Shown piece by piece: positions 44,847-53,221 of a DNA stretch of 64,000 nucleotides. The stretch is from Arthrobacter sp. CDRTa11 (lineage in GTDB: Bacteria > Actinomycetota > Actinomycetes > Actinomycetales > Micrococcaceae): NCBI RefSeq assembly GCF_026427775.1, contig NZ_CP044532.1, positions 1,116,001-1,180,000 on the forward strand, written 5' to 3'. How positions within the stretch are numbered: position 1 is the stretch's first letter; every line of letters starts with the position of its first letter. Made by a program: the position numbers and the translations under genes. The notes under the pieces are model-generated. The model made no database searches. It worked only from the letters and a program-made list of their open reading frames with translations, and had not been told where the DNA came from.

Positions 44847-45221
44847 ATGTCCGGTGAGCCAGTGTATTTCGAAATCGGCGTCCAGGATGCCGGCCAGGGC
44901 AGGGCCTTTTACGGGTCGCTCTTCGGATGGAAATTTGCCCCCGGACCCTCAGGAGGGGAAGGATTTGTGATCGGCACTCCGGGGATCAGTGGCGGGATGC
45001 ACGGAGGTGATCCCGGAGCGGCGCCTTACCTGTTCTTCCGAGTCGATGACCTCGACTCTGCCATGGCCCGGGTGCGCAAGCTGGGCGGTTCGATAGACGA
45101 GACCGACCTTGGCGATGAAAGCAAAGCTGCAGAATATGGCCGCTTCAAGCTGTGCCGGGACGACCAAGGCTCAGTCTTTGGGCTCCATGAACCTCCGCCG
45201 GGCCCGGACTTCGCCCTTTAG
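44847..45221 (+). CDS. VOC-family (glyoxalase/bleomycin-resistance fold) protein
   Basis: A 124-residue vicinal-oxygen-chelate fold protein (PVYFEIGVQDAGQGRAFYGS start; LFFRVDDLDSAMARVRKLGG; GRFKLCRDDQGSVFGLHEP end). The pattern of one beta-alpha-beta-beta-beta unit before and one after the central linker fits VOC enzymes or binding proteins. Substrate and metal use are unknown. A clear AGGAGG precedes the ATG. The stop overlaps the convergent peptidase gene by 4 bp. Confidence 0.83.
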   Translation: MSGEPVYFEIGVQDAGQGRAFYGSLFGWKFAPGPSGGEGFVIGTPGISGGMHGGDPGAAPYLFFRVDDLDSAMARVRKLGGSIDETDLGDESKAAEYGRFKLCRDDQGSVFGLHEPPPGPDFAL

Positions 45222-46177
45222 CCATCCTCAGCCAAGTGGGCGGCAATCTCTTCCACCGCCTGGGCGAGTGCTTTGGCTGATTCCGGGCCGCCGTGCCCCT
45301 CGGTTTCAATGACCGTGAGCTTGCTGCTTTTCCATCCCTGGTGAACCTTCCACGGTGTGACCACGGGGCCGCTGATGTCGCGGCGGCCGTGGATGAGGTG
45401 GCCGGGGATCCCGTCCAGTTCGTGGATCCTCGGAATGATGTCCTGCCCGCTGGTCAGGAATCCGTCGCGGGACCAGTAGTGGGTAACCAGCAGGGCGAAG
45501 GTCATCCGCTCGCGTTCGTCGTCGAACATTGGGCCTGGCCGCCACCGAGGGTCCAGGGAAATGTGCGTCGATTCCCAGCGGTCCCAGTCCAAGGCCGCCA
45601 GCCGGGCGTCGTCGCGGTCTTCCCCCGCCAGCCGGCGGGCGTAAGCCTCCACCACGCGTTCTCCCGGCTGTGCGGCGGCGTTGGCTGCGAACTCGGTCCA
45701 TGCTTCGGGGAACACGGTCCCAACGCCCTCGGTAATCCACTGGACCTCGGCGCGGCTGGTGGTTGTCACCGCCACCAGGGCTAGGCCGAGGACCCGGCCG
45801 GGGTGCGTCAACGCGTAGGCGAGGGCGAGTGTAGAGCCCCAGGAGCCGCCGGTGACAATCCACTTGCCGATGCCGAGGTGCTCGCGGACGGCCTCTATGT
45901 CCTCCACAAGCATCTGCGTGGTGTTCCGGTGCAGGTTGCCGAGGTCATCCTGTGCCCGGGGTGTGCTCTTTCCGCAGCCCCGCTGGTCCAGCCCGATGGT
46001 CCGGAACCGGGCGGGATCATGCTGTTTACGGTAACCCCCGCTGCCCAGCGAGCTGCCGGGGCCGCCGTGAAGGTAAAGCACCGGCACGCCTGTTGGATGT
46101 CCTGTCGATTCCCAGTAGATCCTTGCGTGGGGCACGTCCACCCAGCCGCTGTCCGTCTCCGTGCTTTGTCCAGTCAC
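45218..46177 (-). CDS. pip: Proline iminopeptidase-like alpha/beta-hydrolase (peptidase S33)
   Basis: A 319-residue cytoplasmic enzyme that would release N-terminal proline from peptides. The N-terminus has VLYLHGGPGSSLGSGGYR, the oxyanion-hole HGGPG of the family, and QRGCGKSTPRA. The nucleophile is in TGGSWGSTLALAYA, the acid in HGRRDISGP and the His in TEGHGGPES. DQRGCGKS plus GGSWG is the proline-iminopeptidase signature. It is isolated on the minus strand between two plus-strand genes. Confidence 0.88.
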   Translation of the reverse strand: MTGQSTETDSGWVDVPHARIYWESTGHPTGVPVLYLHGGPGSSLGSGGYRKQHDPARFRTIGLDQRGCGKSTPRAQDDLGNLHRNTTQMLVEDIEAVREHLGIGKWIVTGGSWGSTLALAYALTHPGRVLGLALVAVTTTSRAEVQWITEGVGTVFPEAWTEFAANAAAQPGERVVEAYARRLAGEDRDDARLAALDWDRWESTHISLDPRWRPGPMFDDERERMTFALLVTHYWSRDGFLTSGQDIIPRIHELDGIPGHLIHGRRDISGPVVTPWKVHQGWKSSKLTVIETEGHGGPESAKALAQAVEEIAAHLAEDG

Positions 46178-46291
46178 GGCTCCACGATAGGGGAATAACC
46201 GACGTCGTGCCCGTCAGCCCGACGTCGGATCAATCCGGCTGAATCAATCCAGCTGCATCAACCCCGCGTGGCCGCCGCCTATGATGCTGAC

Positions 46292-47113
46292 ATGGGGGAA
46301 CATCTGAGCGGGAGCCCGCCTGCTGGGGCTGGCCAGCAGATCTATGTTGAAATCGGCATCCGCACGTCCATGGAGCGGCTGTGGACGCTCAGCCAGGAAC
46401 CGGACCTGCATCCGCGCTGGGACCTTCGGTTTTCGCGCATCGTCCCTACGGGCCAGGACGATGAGGGCAACGTCAGTTTCCGGTATGAGTTTCGCCTGCC
46501 GTTCCACACCATCAGGGGAACCGGAACGTCACTGGGCAACCGGCGTCGTGCCGACGGCCAGGCAACGTCAGTGCTCAGATTCACCACAGCAGACGTGCTC
46601 TCGCCGATCGGGCCGGGTGCAGGATACTGGCGCTACATCCCCACCGACCACGGCGTGCGCTTTATCACCGGATACAGCTACCGGCCGGGAATGGGCGTCC
46701 TCGGCAGGATCCTTGACCGCCGGGTGATCCGCCCTGCCCTGGGCTGGGCGACTGCCATCTCCTTTGATCGCCTCCGCCTGTGGGCGGAATCCGGCCTCCG
46801 GCCCGAGGATTCCCGCAACCGCTGGGCTATTGACGCAGCGGCCAGAGGGGCTGCTCTTCTCACTGCGCTGTTGCTGTTCCGCCGTGCCCTGTCCGGCCGG
46901 GACGTGGGAGTGGCCGCCATTTTGGCTTCGACGGCGGCGCTCGCCTCCTGGCTTACTCCGCCACACCGGACGGTCCCGCGGGCGGGGCGGTGCCTGAGGA
47001 AGGCGCCAGACGCGCGCTCCGCACGTGCCCCCTCGTCTCTCCTGACTCTTCCCTCACCTCCCATATCCGGCACCGGCCCTGGTAGAAGGAGCAGCAGTGG
47101 CATCGATTTTTGA
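46292..47113 (+). CDS. SRPBCC-type lipid/cyclase-fold protein with C-terminal membrane segments
   Basis: A protein of about 273 residues. Its first 170 residues look like an SRPBCC/polyketide-cyclase fold (YVEIGIRTSMERLWTLSQEP start; GYSYRPGMGVLGRILDRRVI). Two hydrophobic helices follow (GAALLTALLLFRRALS; VGVAAILASTAALASWL), and the tail is low in complexity. The start is uncertain (ATG 46292 or GTG 46268) because no strong ribosome site is present. It overlaps the DUF4166 gene by 17 bp, so the two probably act together. Confidence 0.68.
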   Translation: MGEHLSGSPPAGAGQQIYVEIGIRTSMERLWTLSQEPDLHPRWDLRFSRIVPTGQDDEGNVSFRYEFRLPFHTIRGTGTSLGNRRRADGQATSVLRFTTADVLSPIGPGAGYWRYIPTDHGVRFITGYSYRPGMGVLGRILDRRVIRPALGWATAISFDRLRLWAESGLRPEDSRNRWAIDAAARGAALLTALLLFRRALSGRDVGVAAILASTAALASWLTPPHRTVPRAGRCLRKAPDARSARAPSSLLTLPSPPISGTGPGRRSSSGIDF

Positions 47114-47780
47114 ACTCGCGATGGGCCAGGATTTCCACCGGCTGCATCCCATGCTGCAGAAGCGCTTCGGAGTGGACGCCGAAGCTGGTTACGCATGCGT
47201 GGGACACGGTCTCTTTTCGGAGGTGCGCCGCGGAGCGTGGTGGACCGTGCCGTTTCTTCGCCTGGGCGCGTACCGCAACATTCTCTTCCCGGACCGCGGC
47301 GACAACATTCCCTTCACCATCGAGAACTATCCCTATGTTGATGGCTTCGGCCGGCCCACCGTTACTTTCGTCCGGACGCTGGAGCTCCCCGGGGCCAGGA
47401 CCCGCCGGTTCGATGCCACCATGGTCTTCAGTCCTGACAGCGGCGGGATAGTGGACTACCTCGGCACTCACCAGCACCTGGCCACCGACCTCCTCCTGGA
47501 GGTGATGCCGGACGGATCCCTCCATCTCCAATCCGGGGCCCAGCGGTTCTACGAAGGCTTGCTGGGATTCACCTTTCCCGCCGCGTTTACGGGTACCGCC
47601 GATCTCTATGAGGGCTTTGACGACGCCCGCGGGGTTTTTACTATCCAGATGCAGGTGCGGAATCCTCTCCTGGGCTTCCTTTTCGGGTACCGCGGAGAGT
47701 TCGAATGCACCTTTCCTGACACAGACGCTGACGGGGCCCCGCAGCGGCTCAGGCCGGTGAGGGAGGAACGCCGGCTGTAG
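47097..47780 (+). CDS. DUF4166-domain protein
   Basis: A 227-residue protein that matches DUF4166 along its length (QDFHRLHPMLQKRFGV near the start; IVDYLGTHQHLATDLLLEV; RNPLLGFLFGYRGEFEC at the end). No enzymatic function is established for this family; members are often encoded next to SRPBCC-like or YndJ-like proteins, as here. The GTG start at 47097 follows AGAAGGAGC and lies inside the preceding gene, so translation is coupled. Confidence 0.82.
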   Translation: MASIFELAMGQDFHRLHPMLQKRFGVDAEAGYACVGHGLFSEVRRGAWWTVPFLRLGAYRNILFPDRGDNIPFTIENYPYVDGFGRPTVTFVRTLELPGARTRRFDATMVFSPDSGGIVDYLGTHQHLATDLLLEVMPDGSLHLQSGAQRFYEGLLGFTFPAAFTGTADLYEGFDDARGVFTIQMQVRNPLLGFLFGYRGEFECTFPDTDADGAPQRLRPVREERRL

Positions 47781-47956
47781 CTGCCGGCGTTCCTCATCAC
47801 CGGCAGCGCCGCAGCAAAGTATGTGTCGTGGCTGGTCAAACGGCGGAGGGTGTTGCCAAAACCAGCCGGGAAGGTTCACAGTGAAATAGATCGCATTGAG
47901 GCCGGAAATCCGGCCGAGATCCTTCAGGTAGCCGGGTATCCGCTGTGGAGGTCGTC

Positions 47957-49450
47957 ATGAGCACAACGTCAGACAGGGTCTTTGATGTAACTCCTGAAAG
48001 AGACGAACCCAAGCTTAAACGGGTGCTCGGACCGAAGCTCCTGCTCCTCTTCATTGTTGGTGACATCCTGGGCGCCGGCGTGTACGCGGTGACCGGGACG
48101 ATGGCCGGCCAGGTGGGCGGCATCGTGTGGCTGCCGTTCCTGCTCGCCTTCATCGTCGCGACGCTGACCGCCTTCTCCTATCTGGAGCTGGTCACCCAAT
48201 ACCCCCAGGCCGCGGGTGCTGCGCTCTACACCCATAAGGCGTTCGGGATTCACTTTGTCACGTTCCTCGTGGCGTTCGCCGTTGTCTGCTCCGGCATCAC
48301 CAGCGCCTCCACCTCCGCGAACGTCCTGGCGCAAAACTTCTTCGGCGGGATGGAGATCAACGGCTGGATGGGAGTGCCGGGCCGGGAAGTCATCACCATG
48401 GTGGCGATGGGCTTTATGCTGCTCCTGGCGGCGATCAACCTGCGTGGCGTGGGCGAGAGCGTGAAGTTCAACGTGGTGCTCACCATGGTGGAGATGATCG
48501 CACTCTGCATCGTGATCGGCGTCGGCTTTTACGTATTGACGCAGGGGACCGGGAACGCGGGCGAGATATTCGTCTTCAATGACTACCAGGACAAGGGGCT
48601 GTTCCTGGCGGTCACGGCGGCAACGTCCATTGCCTTCTTTGCGATGGTGGGCTTCGAGGACTCGGTGAACATGGTGGAGGAGACCAAGGAACCCGAGAAG
48701 ATCTTCCCGCGCACCATGCTGACGGGCCTGGGCATAGCAGTGCTCCTGTACATGCTGGTGGCCGTATCCGTGGTCAGTGTGCTTTCGCCCACCGAGCTTG
48801 AGAACATCAGGGAGGCCGAAGGTGCCGCGCTCCTTGAGGTGGTGCACAAGGGTTCCCCGGACTTCCCGATCGACAGGATCTTCCCGTTCCTCGCGGTGTT
48901 CGCTGTGGCCAACACTGCACTGATCAACATGCTGATGGCCAGCCGCCTCATTTACGGCATGGCCCGCCAGGATGTCCTGCCGCGGCCACTGGGCAAGGTG
49001 CTGCCGGTGCGGCGGACGCCGTGGGCCGGCATCCTGTTCTCCACCGTTCTGGCGCTGGGGCTGATCTGGTACGTCAGCAGTGATCCGGAAAGCAACATCG
49101 TCGCCAACCTTTCAGGCACGACGGCGTTCCTGCTGCTTTGCGTCTTCACGGTGGTCAACGTCGCGTGCCTGGTACTTCGGCGCAAGCGGGATCCCAACCG
49201 GAAGGTATTCTTCACCTCGCCCGGCCAACTTCCGTTGCTGGCGGCGTTGCTGTGCGCCTTCCTGGCCGGCCCATGGGTGGGACGGAACCCGATCCAGTAT
49301 CAGGTGGCCGGAGGGCTCATGGCCATCGGCATTGTCCTGTGGTTCATCACCTGGCTGATCACCCGGCGGACCAACCGGGGGCCCGGCGAACCCGTGGGCA
49401 CACAGAATATCGGCAAGGATGAAGGCGTCCCCCCGCCGCCCATCCACTAA
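47957..49450 (+). CDS. APC-family amino acid permease
   Basis: A 497-residue secondary transporter with about 12 hydrophobic segments. TM1 carries the APC substrate loop (LLLFIVGDILGAGVYAVTG), and TM6 has FFAMVGFEDSVNMVEETKEP, the conserved FxxxGFE motif before the loop with EETKEP. It imports an amino acid or amine; specificity is not predictable. The ATG at 47957 has GGAGG at good spacing. The preceding ~175 bp contains a promoter-length gap without another gene. Confidence 0.9.
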   Translation: MSTTSDRVFDVTPERDEPKLKRVLGPKLLLLFIVGDILGAGVYAVTGTMAGQVGGIVWLPFLLAFIVATLTAFSYLELVTQYPQAAGAALYTHKAFGIHFVTFLVAFAVVCSGITSASTSANVLAQNFFGGMEINGWMGVPGREVITMVAMGFMLLLAAINLRGVGESVKFNVVLTMVEMIALCIVIGVGFYVLTQGTGNAGEIFVFNDYQDKGLFLAVTAATSIAFFAMVGFEDSVNMVEETKEPEKIFPRTMLTGLGIAVLLYMLVAVSVVSVLSPTELENIREAEGAALLEVVHKGSPDFPIDRIFPFLAVFAVANTALINMLMASRLIYGMARQDVLPRPLGKVLPVRRTPWAGILFSTVLALGLIWYVSSDPESNIVANLSGTTAFLLLCVFTVVNVACLVLRRKRDPNRKVFFTSPGQLPLLAALLCAFLAGPWVGRNPIQYQVAGGLMAIGIVLWFITWLITRRTNRGPGEPVGTQNIGKDEGVPPPPIH

Positions 49451-49522
49451 CCTCGCTTTCGTGCAACCACTGAGCCCCGCTGGTGCAGAGAACCAGCATG
49501 AGATGGTCACAGGAGGAAGATG

Positions 49523-49822
49523 ATGAATATCCGGCCAGAGCGGGAAACGTCGCCGGAAATACCGGAAGCTGATGCCCTTGAGCAGCAAACGCCTGTCCTA
49601 CCGGGCGGGTCCGAGAACGAGCTGATGGACCCCCTGCCCATTGATGCACCGGAGGTGGACGTCATGGAGCAGCACGCAGACGTACTGCCAGGCGGTGCGG
49701 AGGCCGGAATAACGGCCGTTGCAGAAGCGGACGCCGCTGAGGCAGATCTGGTGGAACAGGCTATGGCGCTCTCCCTCGACGACGAAGAGGACTACCGTGA
49801 AGGCCGCGACGAGGCTGACTAG
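49523..49822 (+). CDS. Small acidic repeat protein, function unknown
   Basis: A 99-residue, highly acidic protein built from three degenerate units: EADALEQQTPVLPGG, EVDVMEQHADVLPGG and EADLVEQAMALSLDD. It has few hydrophobic positions, so it is probably disordered. I do not recognise a characterised family. ATG 49523 is chosen over 49520 because AGGAGG is 6 bases away. It follows the APC permease by 72 bp and is terminated by the GC-rich hairpin at 49883-49907. Confidence 0.65.
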   Translation: MNIRPERETSPEIPEADALEQQTPVLPGGSENELMDPLPIDAPEVDVMEQHADVLPGGAEAGITAVAEADAAEADLVEQAMALSLDDEEDYREGRDEAD

Positions 49823-49882
49823 AACGGGTTTATGCTAGGGGCCTTTCTGACGAATCGGGCGGGGAGCTCGGATGGACGGCCC

Positions 49883-49907
49883 CGGCCCGCACAGACGGCG
49901 CGGGCCC
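49883..49907 (+). terminator. GC-rich hairpin after the acidic-protein gene
   Basis: An 8-bp-scale stem CGGCCCGC / GCGGGCC(C)G around a 9-base loop, 60 bp after the stop. There is no T-run, so termination efficiency is uncertain. Confidence 0.4.
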
Positions 49908-49963
49908 GCACCGCTAGAGCGGGGCAGGGCCGTTCTTGCCTGGACGCCTCAGTGACCGCTGCC

Positions 49964-50002
49964 CACGAAGGCTCCGTCCGAAACACTGACGGAGCCTTCG
50001 TG
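49964..50002. terminator. Strong hairpin terminator before the beta-helix gene end
   Basis: A perfect 15-bp stem (CACGAAGGCTCCGTC / GACGGAGCCTTCGTG) with a 9-base loop lies 12 bp beyond the stop of the minus-strand beta-helix gene. It is probably bidirectional between the convergent transcripts. Confidence 0.8.
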
Positions 50003-50013
50003 ATTGAAAAGGG

Positions 50014-52398
50014 TTACTGCTGGGTGAGCGTCACCTCGTCGCAGTAGCCGTCACCGGTGCCGGCGGCAAGATGGCAGAAAATCCGTGCAGTTGTGACGCC
50101 GGCTCCGGTGGTAAACGTCAGCGATTGCTTGCTGTAGCTGGTGGACGTCGTGGACACGCTGGAGACAGCCGTACCGTTGTAGACCTTGGCCTCCAGTGCA
50201 GTCTGCGATCCCGCCACCTGGCTGGCGATTGCCCCGGTCAGCTTGTAGGTGGTGTTGGGGCTGAGCCCGTAGACGATCTGCCAGAGGGCGCCGCCGCTAA
50301 GGGACGAGTTCACCAGGCCTGCCAGCTTGCCGTTTGATGCCGTACCGGTCAGCGAGAAGTCACCGTTTCGCCACGGCACCGTGTGGGCCGATTCGAAGTT
50401 GCCATTGACGAGGTAGTTCTTGACGGGGGTGATGGCCAGGTCATCGCAGTAACCGTTGCCCGTTCCGCTGCTCTTGTAGCAGTAGAGGGTTACGGGTCCG
50501 TCGGTGGAACCGGTGGTGAAGTCGGCCGATACCTGGGTCCAGGCGGTACTGGACGCATTGGCAGCGGTTTCGATTCCGCCCGAGTTCTTGACCCCGACGT
50601 TCACCACCTCACCGGCGGTTGCAGACCGGACCCAGCCAGAGACCCGGTAAGTGGTCCACGGAGCGAGGTTCACTACCTTCTCCACGGAGGCAGGTGCCGT
50701 TCCCAGACGGGCGGCATAGGTTCCGGAACGGGCCCCGGTGTTGACCACGGAGGCGCTGTTCCACGCACTCCAGCCCGACAGGGAGCCGGCTTCAAAGCCG
50801 AGGTTCTGGTTGGCCAGGCAGGTTGCGTCTGACGGGGAGCTGAACTGGTCTGCTCCGATATCAGGAGCGCAGACGGAGGGAACTGTGGAGCCCCAGTAGT
50901 CCTTGCCGCCGTTGTTCGGGATGACCAGACCGGCACCGATCGCGGGAGATCCGGAAGTCAGCTGGTACCCGCTGACCGAACCGGTGCCGGTGCCTCCCGA
51001 TCCGGGGGAAGCCAGAAGCGGATTCGTGGTGATCTTCCGGGGATCGTTGGGTTCGCTGGCCGGGTGGTTGCCATAGAAGATGTTGTTCAGCCACGCATAC
51101 TGATCAGGCGTCTGGCCGGAGTAGACGTACCCGCCGCTGCCGTTGTTCACAATCAGGTTGTTCACCAGCGCGAGGTCATTCCAGGCCCCTGACGATTCGA
51201 AGACGTGGGCAGTGGATCCTGCCGGGATGTAGATGGTGTTGTTATAGAACTTTGCGTCCGTGGCACCCAGCATGTTGATGACACGCAGCTTGTCGTCCTG
51301 GCTGACGTTATACCTGACAACGGAGTTGCTGTTCAGCCGGGAACCGCCGCCGCAGCCGCAGTACAGGATGAATCCGCCGTCGTTCTGGTGGCTGTAGTTG
51401 TACTGGACGATGGTGCCGTCCTGGCCGTAGTCGACGTCGTACCCTTGACCGTCGTTGTTGCCCGTCAGTTTCTTCGTGCCGTAGACCTCGTTGTACTGGA
51501 TGACCGTCCCGTCGGCGTCCCAGGCCCAGATACCGGCATTGGCCATATTGGGGGCCAGGGCCGCGTTGTAAACAACGTTGTGTTCGACGACGGCGTTCTG
51601 CGTCATCTGCGCGACGATTCCGTCACCGTCGGTGTCATGGACGGTGTTGTTCCGGATGATTACACCCTGCCAGGGAGTCCAGGCCGGGTTGTTGCAGCCG
51701 ATGGACGGGCGGCAGAGCCAGGAGGTGCTCATGTTGATTCCGCTGCGGGCCACGTTCGCCACAGTGTTGCCGTCGATGACGACGTCGTTGAACCAGCTGG
51801 GGGTTGTGGTGCCGCGGACTGCGAAGAGGATGCCGGCGCTTCCGTCCGCCTCTTTGGAAGTGTTGCCGTTGACATCGTGGATGTTCAGGTTGCTGACCTT
51901 GAAGTGGTTCCCGGCGCCGAAGTTTTCAAGGACGACGTAGACGCCGCGGCGTGCGTTCGCGCCTTTCACCGCTCCGGTGTTGGTGATTTCCAGGTTCCGG
52001 ATCTCCCAGTACTGCTGGTTGTGGAGGTAGACGGCGTCGGCGGCTCCGCCCGCAACGATTTTTGGCAGGGCGCCGGTGCCGTAGGCGTCGATCGTGATGG
52101 ATCCGCCGGCGGCGCTCCCAGATCCGAGAGGATGCAGCGTTCCTGCGCAGCTGGTGCTGCGCTTAAAGAGGAGCTGGTCGCCGGGGGCAAAAGTGGTGGC
52201 ATTTGGTGTGGCAAAGCTGTTCCAGGGTGAAGCTTGGGTGCCGGCTCCGTTGGTCGCGGCTGAGCAATCCACGTAATAGCTCGCTCCTGCCGCGTTGGCT
52301 GGAGCAGGTGTTCCCACGAGGCCCAATGCCCCTACCAGTGCTGCGATGGCGGCGGCGGCTGCGGCCGCCATCCGCCGTCGCACAAAACTTCGTGTCAT
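50014..52398 (-). CDS. Secreted parallel beta-helix protein with C-terminal carbohydrate-binding-like modules
   Basis: A 794-residue exported protein: a signal peptide (RRRMAAAAAAAIAALVGALG ... APANA) and then a right-handed parallel beta-helix (about residues 40-510) with PbH1-type coils such as NHFKVSNLNIHDVNGN, VIIRNNTVHDTDGDGIVAQ and VVEHNVVYNAALAPN. Two galactose-binding/CBM-like beta-sandwiches follow (NLGFEAGSLSGWSAWN, about 535-660, and LVNGNFESAHTVPWRNGDF, about 665-794), each ending in a similar GxGYCD(D/E) strand. The fold is that of polysaccharide lyases and some glycosidases, so polysaccharide cleavage or binding outside the cell is inferred; no catalytic set is obvious. It is encoded 13 bp after the lipoprotein gene, in one operon. 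Confidence 0.85.
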   Translation of the reverse strand: MTRSFVRRRMAAAAAAAIAALVGALGLVGTPAPANAAGASYYVDCSAATNGAGTQASPWNSFATPNATTFAPGDQLLFKRSTSCAGTLHPLGSGSAAGGSITIDAYGTGALPKIVAGGAADAVYLHNQQYWEIRNLEITNTGAVKGANARRGVYVVLENFGAGNHFKVSNLNIHDVNGNTSKEADGSAGILFAVRGTTTPSWFNDVVIDGNTVANVARSGINMSTSWLCRPSIGCNNPAWTPWQGVIIRNNTVHDTDGDGIVAQMTQNAVVEHNVVYNAALAPNMANAGIWAWDADGTVIQYNEVYGTKKLTGNNDGQGYDVDYGQDGTIVQYNYSHQNDGGFILYCGCGGGSRLNSNSVVRYNVSQDDKLRVINMLGATDAKFYNNTIYIPAGSTAHVFESSGAWNDLALVNNLIVNNGSGGYVYSGQTPDQYAWLNNIFYGNHPASEPNDPRKITTNPLLASPGSGGTGTGSVSGYQLTSGSPAIGAGLVIPNNGGKDYWGSTVPSVCAPDIGADQFSSPSDATCLANQNLGFEAGSLSGWSAWNSASVVNTGARSGTYAARLGTAPASVEKVVNLAPWTTYRVSGWVRSATAGEVVNVGVKNSGGIETAANASSTAWTQVSADFTTGSTDGPVTLYCYKSSGTGNGYCDDLAITPVKNYLVNGNFESAHTVPWRNGDFSLTGTASNGKLAGLVNSSLSGGALWQIVYGLSPNTTYKLTGAIASQVAGSQTALEAKVYNGTAVSSVSTTSTSYSKQSLTFTTGAGVTTARIFCHLAAGTGDGYCDEVTLTQQ

Positions 52399-52411
52399 CT
52401 CTTCCTCTTTC

Positions 52412-52972
52412 TTACGGCGCCGTCGTTGGCGTCGAACCTGTGGGGACCGCTGCCTCGGTCAGGGCAGCATCGATCTCTTGCGTCAGGACCACCCGTTTGC
52501 TCCACGAACCGATCACCTTGCCGTCGTCGATCAGGACCGTGGTGACCGCGTCTTCGGTGGCCTCTACGGCCTGTGCCAGGGATTCGGCGTTGTGCCCAAC
52601 CACTCCCGACGGCGGAAGCTGCCAGTCAGCCGCGAAGTTCTGCAAGGACCCGCTGCTGGCTGCCTTGCTGGAACTGACGATTAGCCCGCGAACATCAGGA
52701 TGTTGGGTAGTGATGCTCTTGAGGACCACGATCTGGCTTCGGCCCGCGGGATCGGTGACCTGGCCGGTGGTGTCGATGGGTACCGCGGAAACCAGCGCCA
52801 AGCCCTGATCCACTGAGACATCGGATAAATCGATGGTGCGGCCCTGCCAGTTTTCGACCGTGGCGTCTGGGCCCGCGCAGCCCGTGCCAAGAATAGTGAG
52901 CGCTAACAACAATGCGGTGGCAGTGGTTCTTCCCACGGCATGGAGGTGCGCAGGGGGACGCAGGCGGGGCAT
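52412..52972 (-). CDS. Putative lipoprotein with thioredoxin-like fold features but no CxxC
   Basis: About 186 residues with a hydrophobic leader (TTATALLLALTILGTGC) ending in a possible lipobox Cys. The rest looks thioredoxin-like (IVVLKSITTQHPDVRGLIVS; LQNFAADWQLPPSGVVGH; TTVLIDDGKVIGSWSK), but no redox cysteine pair is present. The start is uncertain: ATG at 52972, or a TTG at 53035 that has AAAGGAG 11 bases upstream. Leader codons TTG-TTG-TTA are unusual in this GC-rich DNA and coincide with a LacI-type operator. It is encoded directly upstream of the beta-helix gene. Function unknown. Confidence 0.6.
   Translation of the reverse strand: MPRLRPPAHLHAVGRTTATALLLALTILGTGCAGPDATVENWQGRTIDLSDVSVDQGLALVSAVPIDTTGQVTDPAGRSQIVVLKSITTQHPDVRGLIVSSSKAASSGSLQNFAADWQLPPSGVVGHNAESLAQAVEATEDAVTTVLIDDGKVIGSWSKRVVLTQEIDAALTEAAVPTGSTPTTAP
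52895..52908. promoter_or_regulatory. LacI-type operator inside the 5' coding region of the lipoprotein gene
   Basis: AGTGAGCGCTAACA shares 13 consecutive bases (52896-52908) with the operator of the giant GH43 gene at 11467-11480. It lies about 65-80 bp downstream of the likely start codon. It could act as a roadblock to polymerase or as an auxiliary operator. Confidence 0.5.
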
Positions 52973-53221
52973 GCGGCGGCGCCAGGTCGGGGTGCTGTCA
53001 GTAGGGGCCGAAGGTACGGCACGTCGGGAAAACAAAGCGGTCCACGCTCCTTTGTGAACTCTGCTCTGAGTTCATGGGGTGAGACGTTACCGCGCCGGAC
53101 CGGACTTGTCCATCGATATACATTTGGAAATCGATTGGAGGGGGACGGCGCAGTTCGTGCCTTAGGCGAGGAATTGTAGGTCGATTGACAGCGGCATGCA
53201 GCGGCGCCTACGCTGGCGTTC

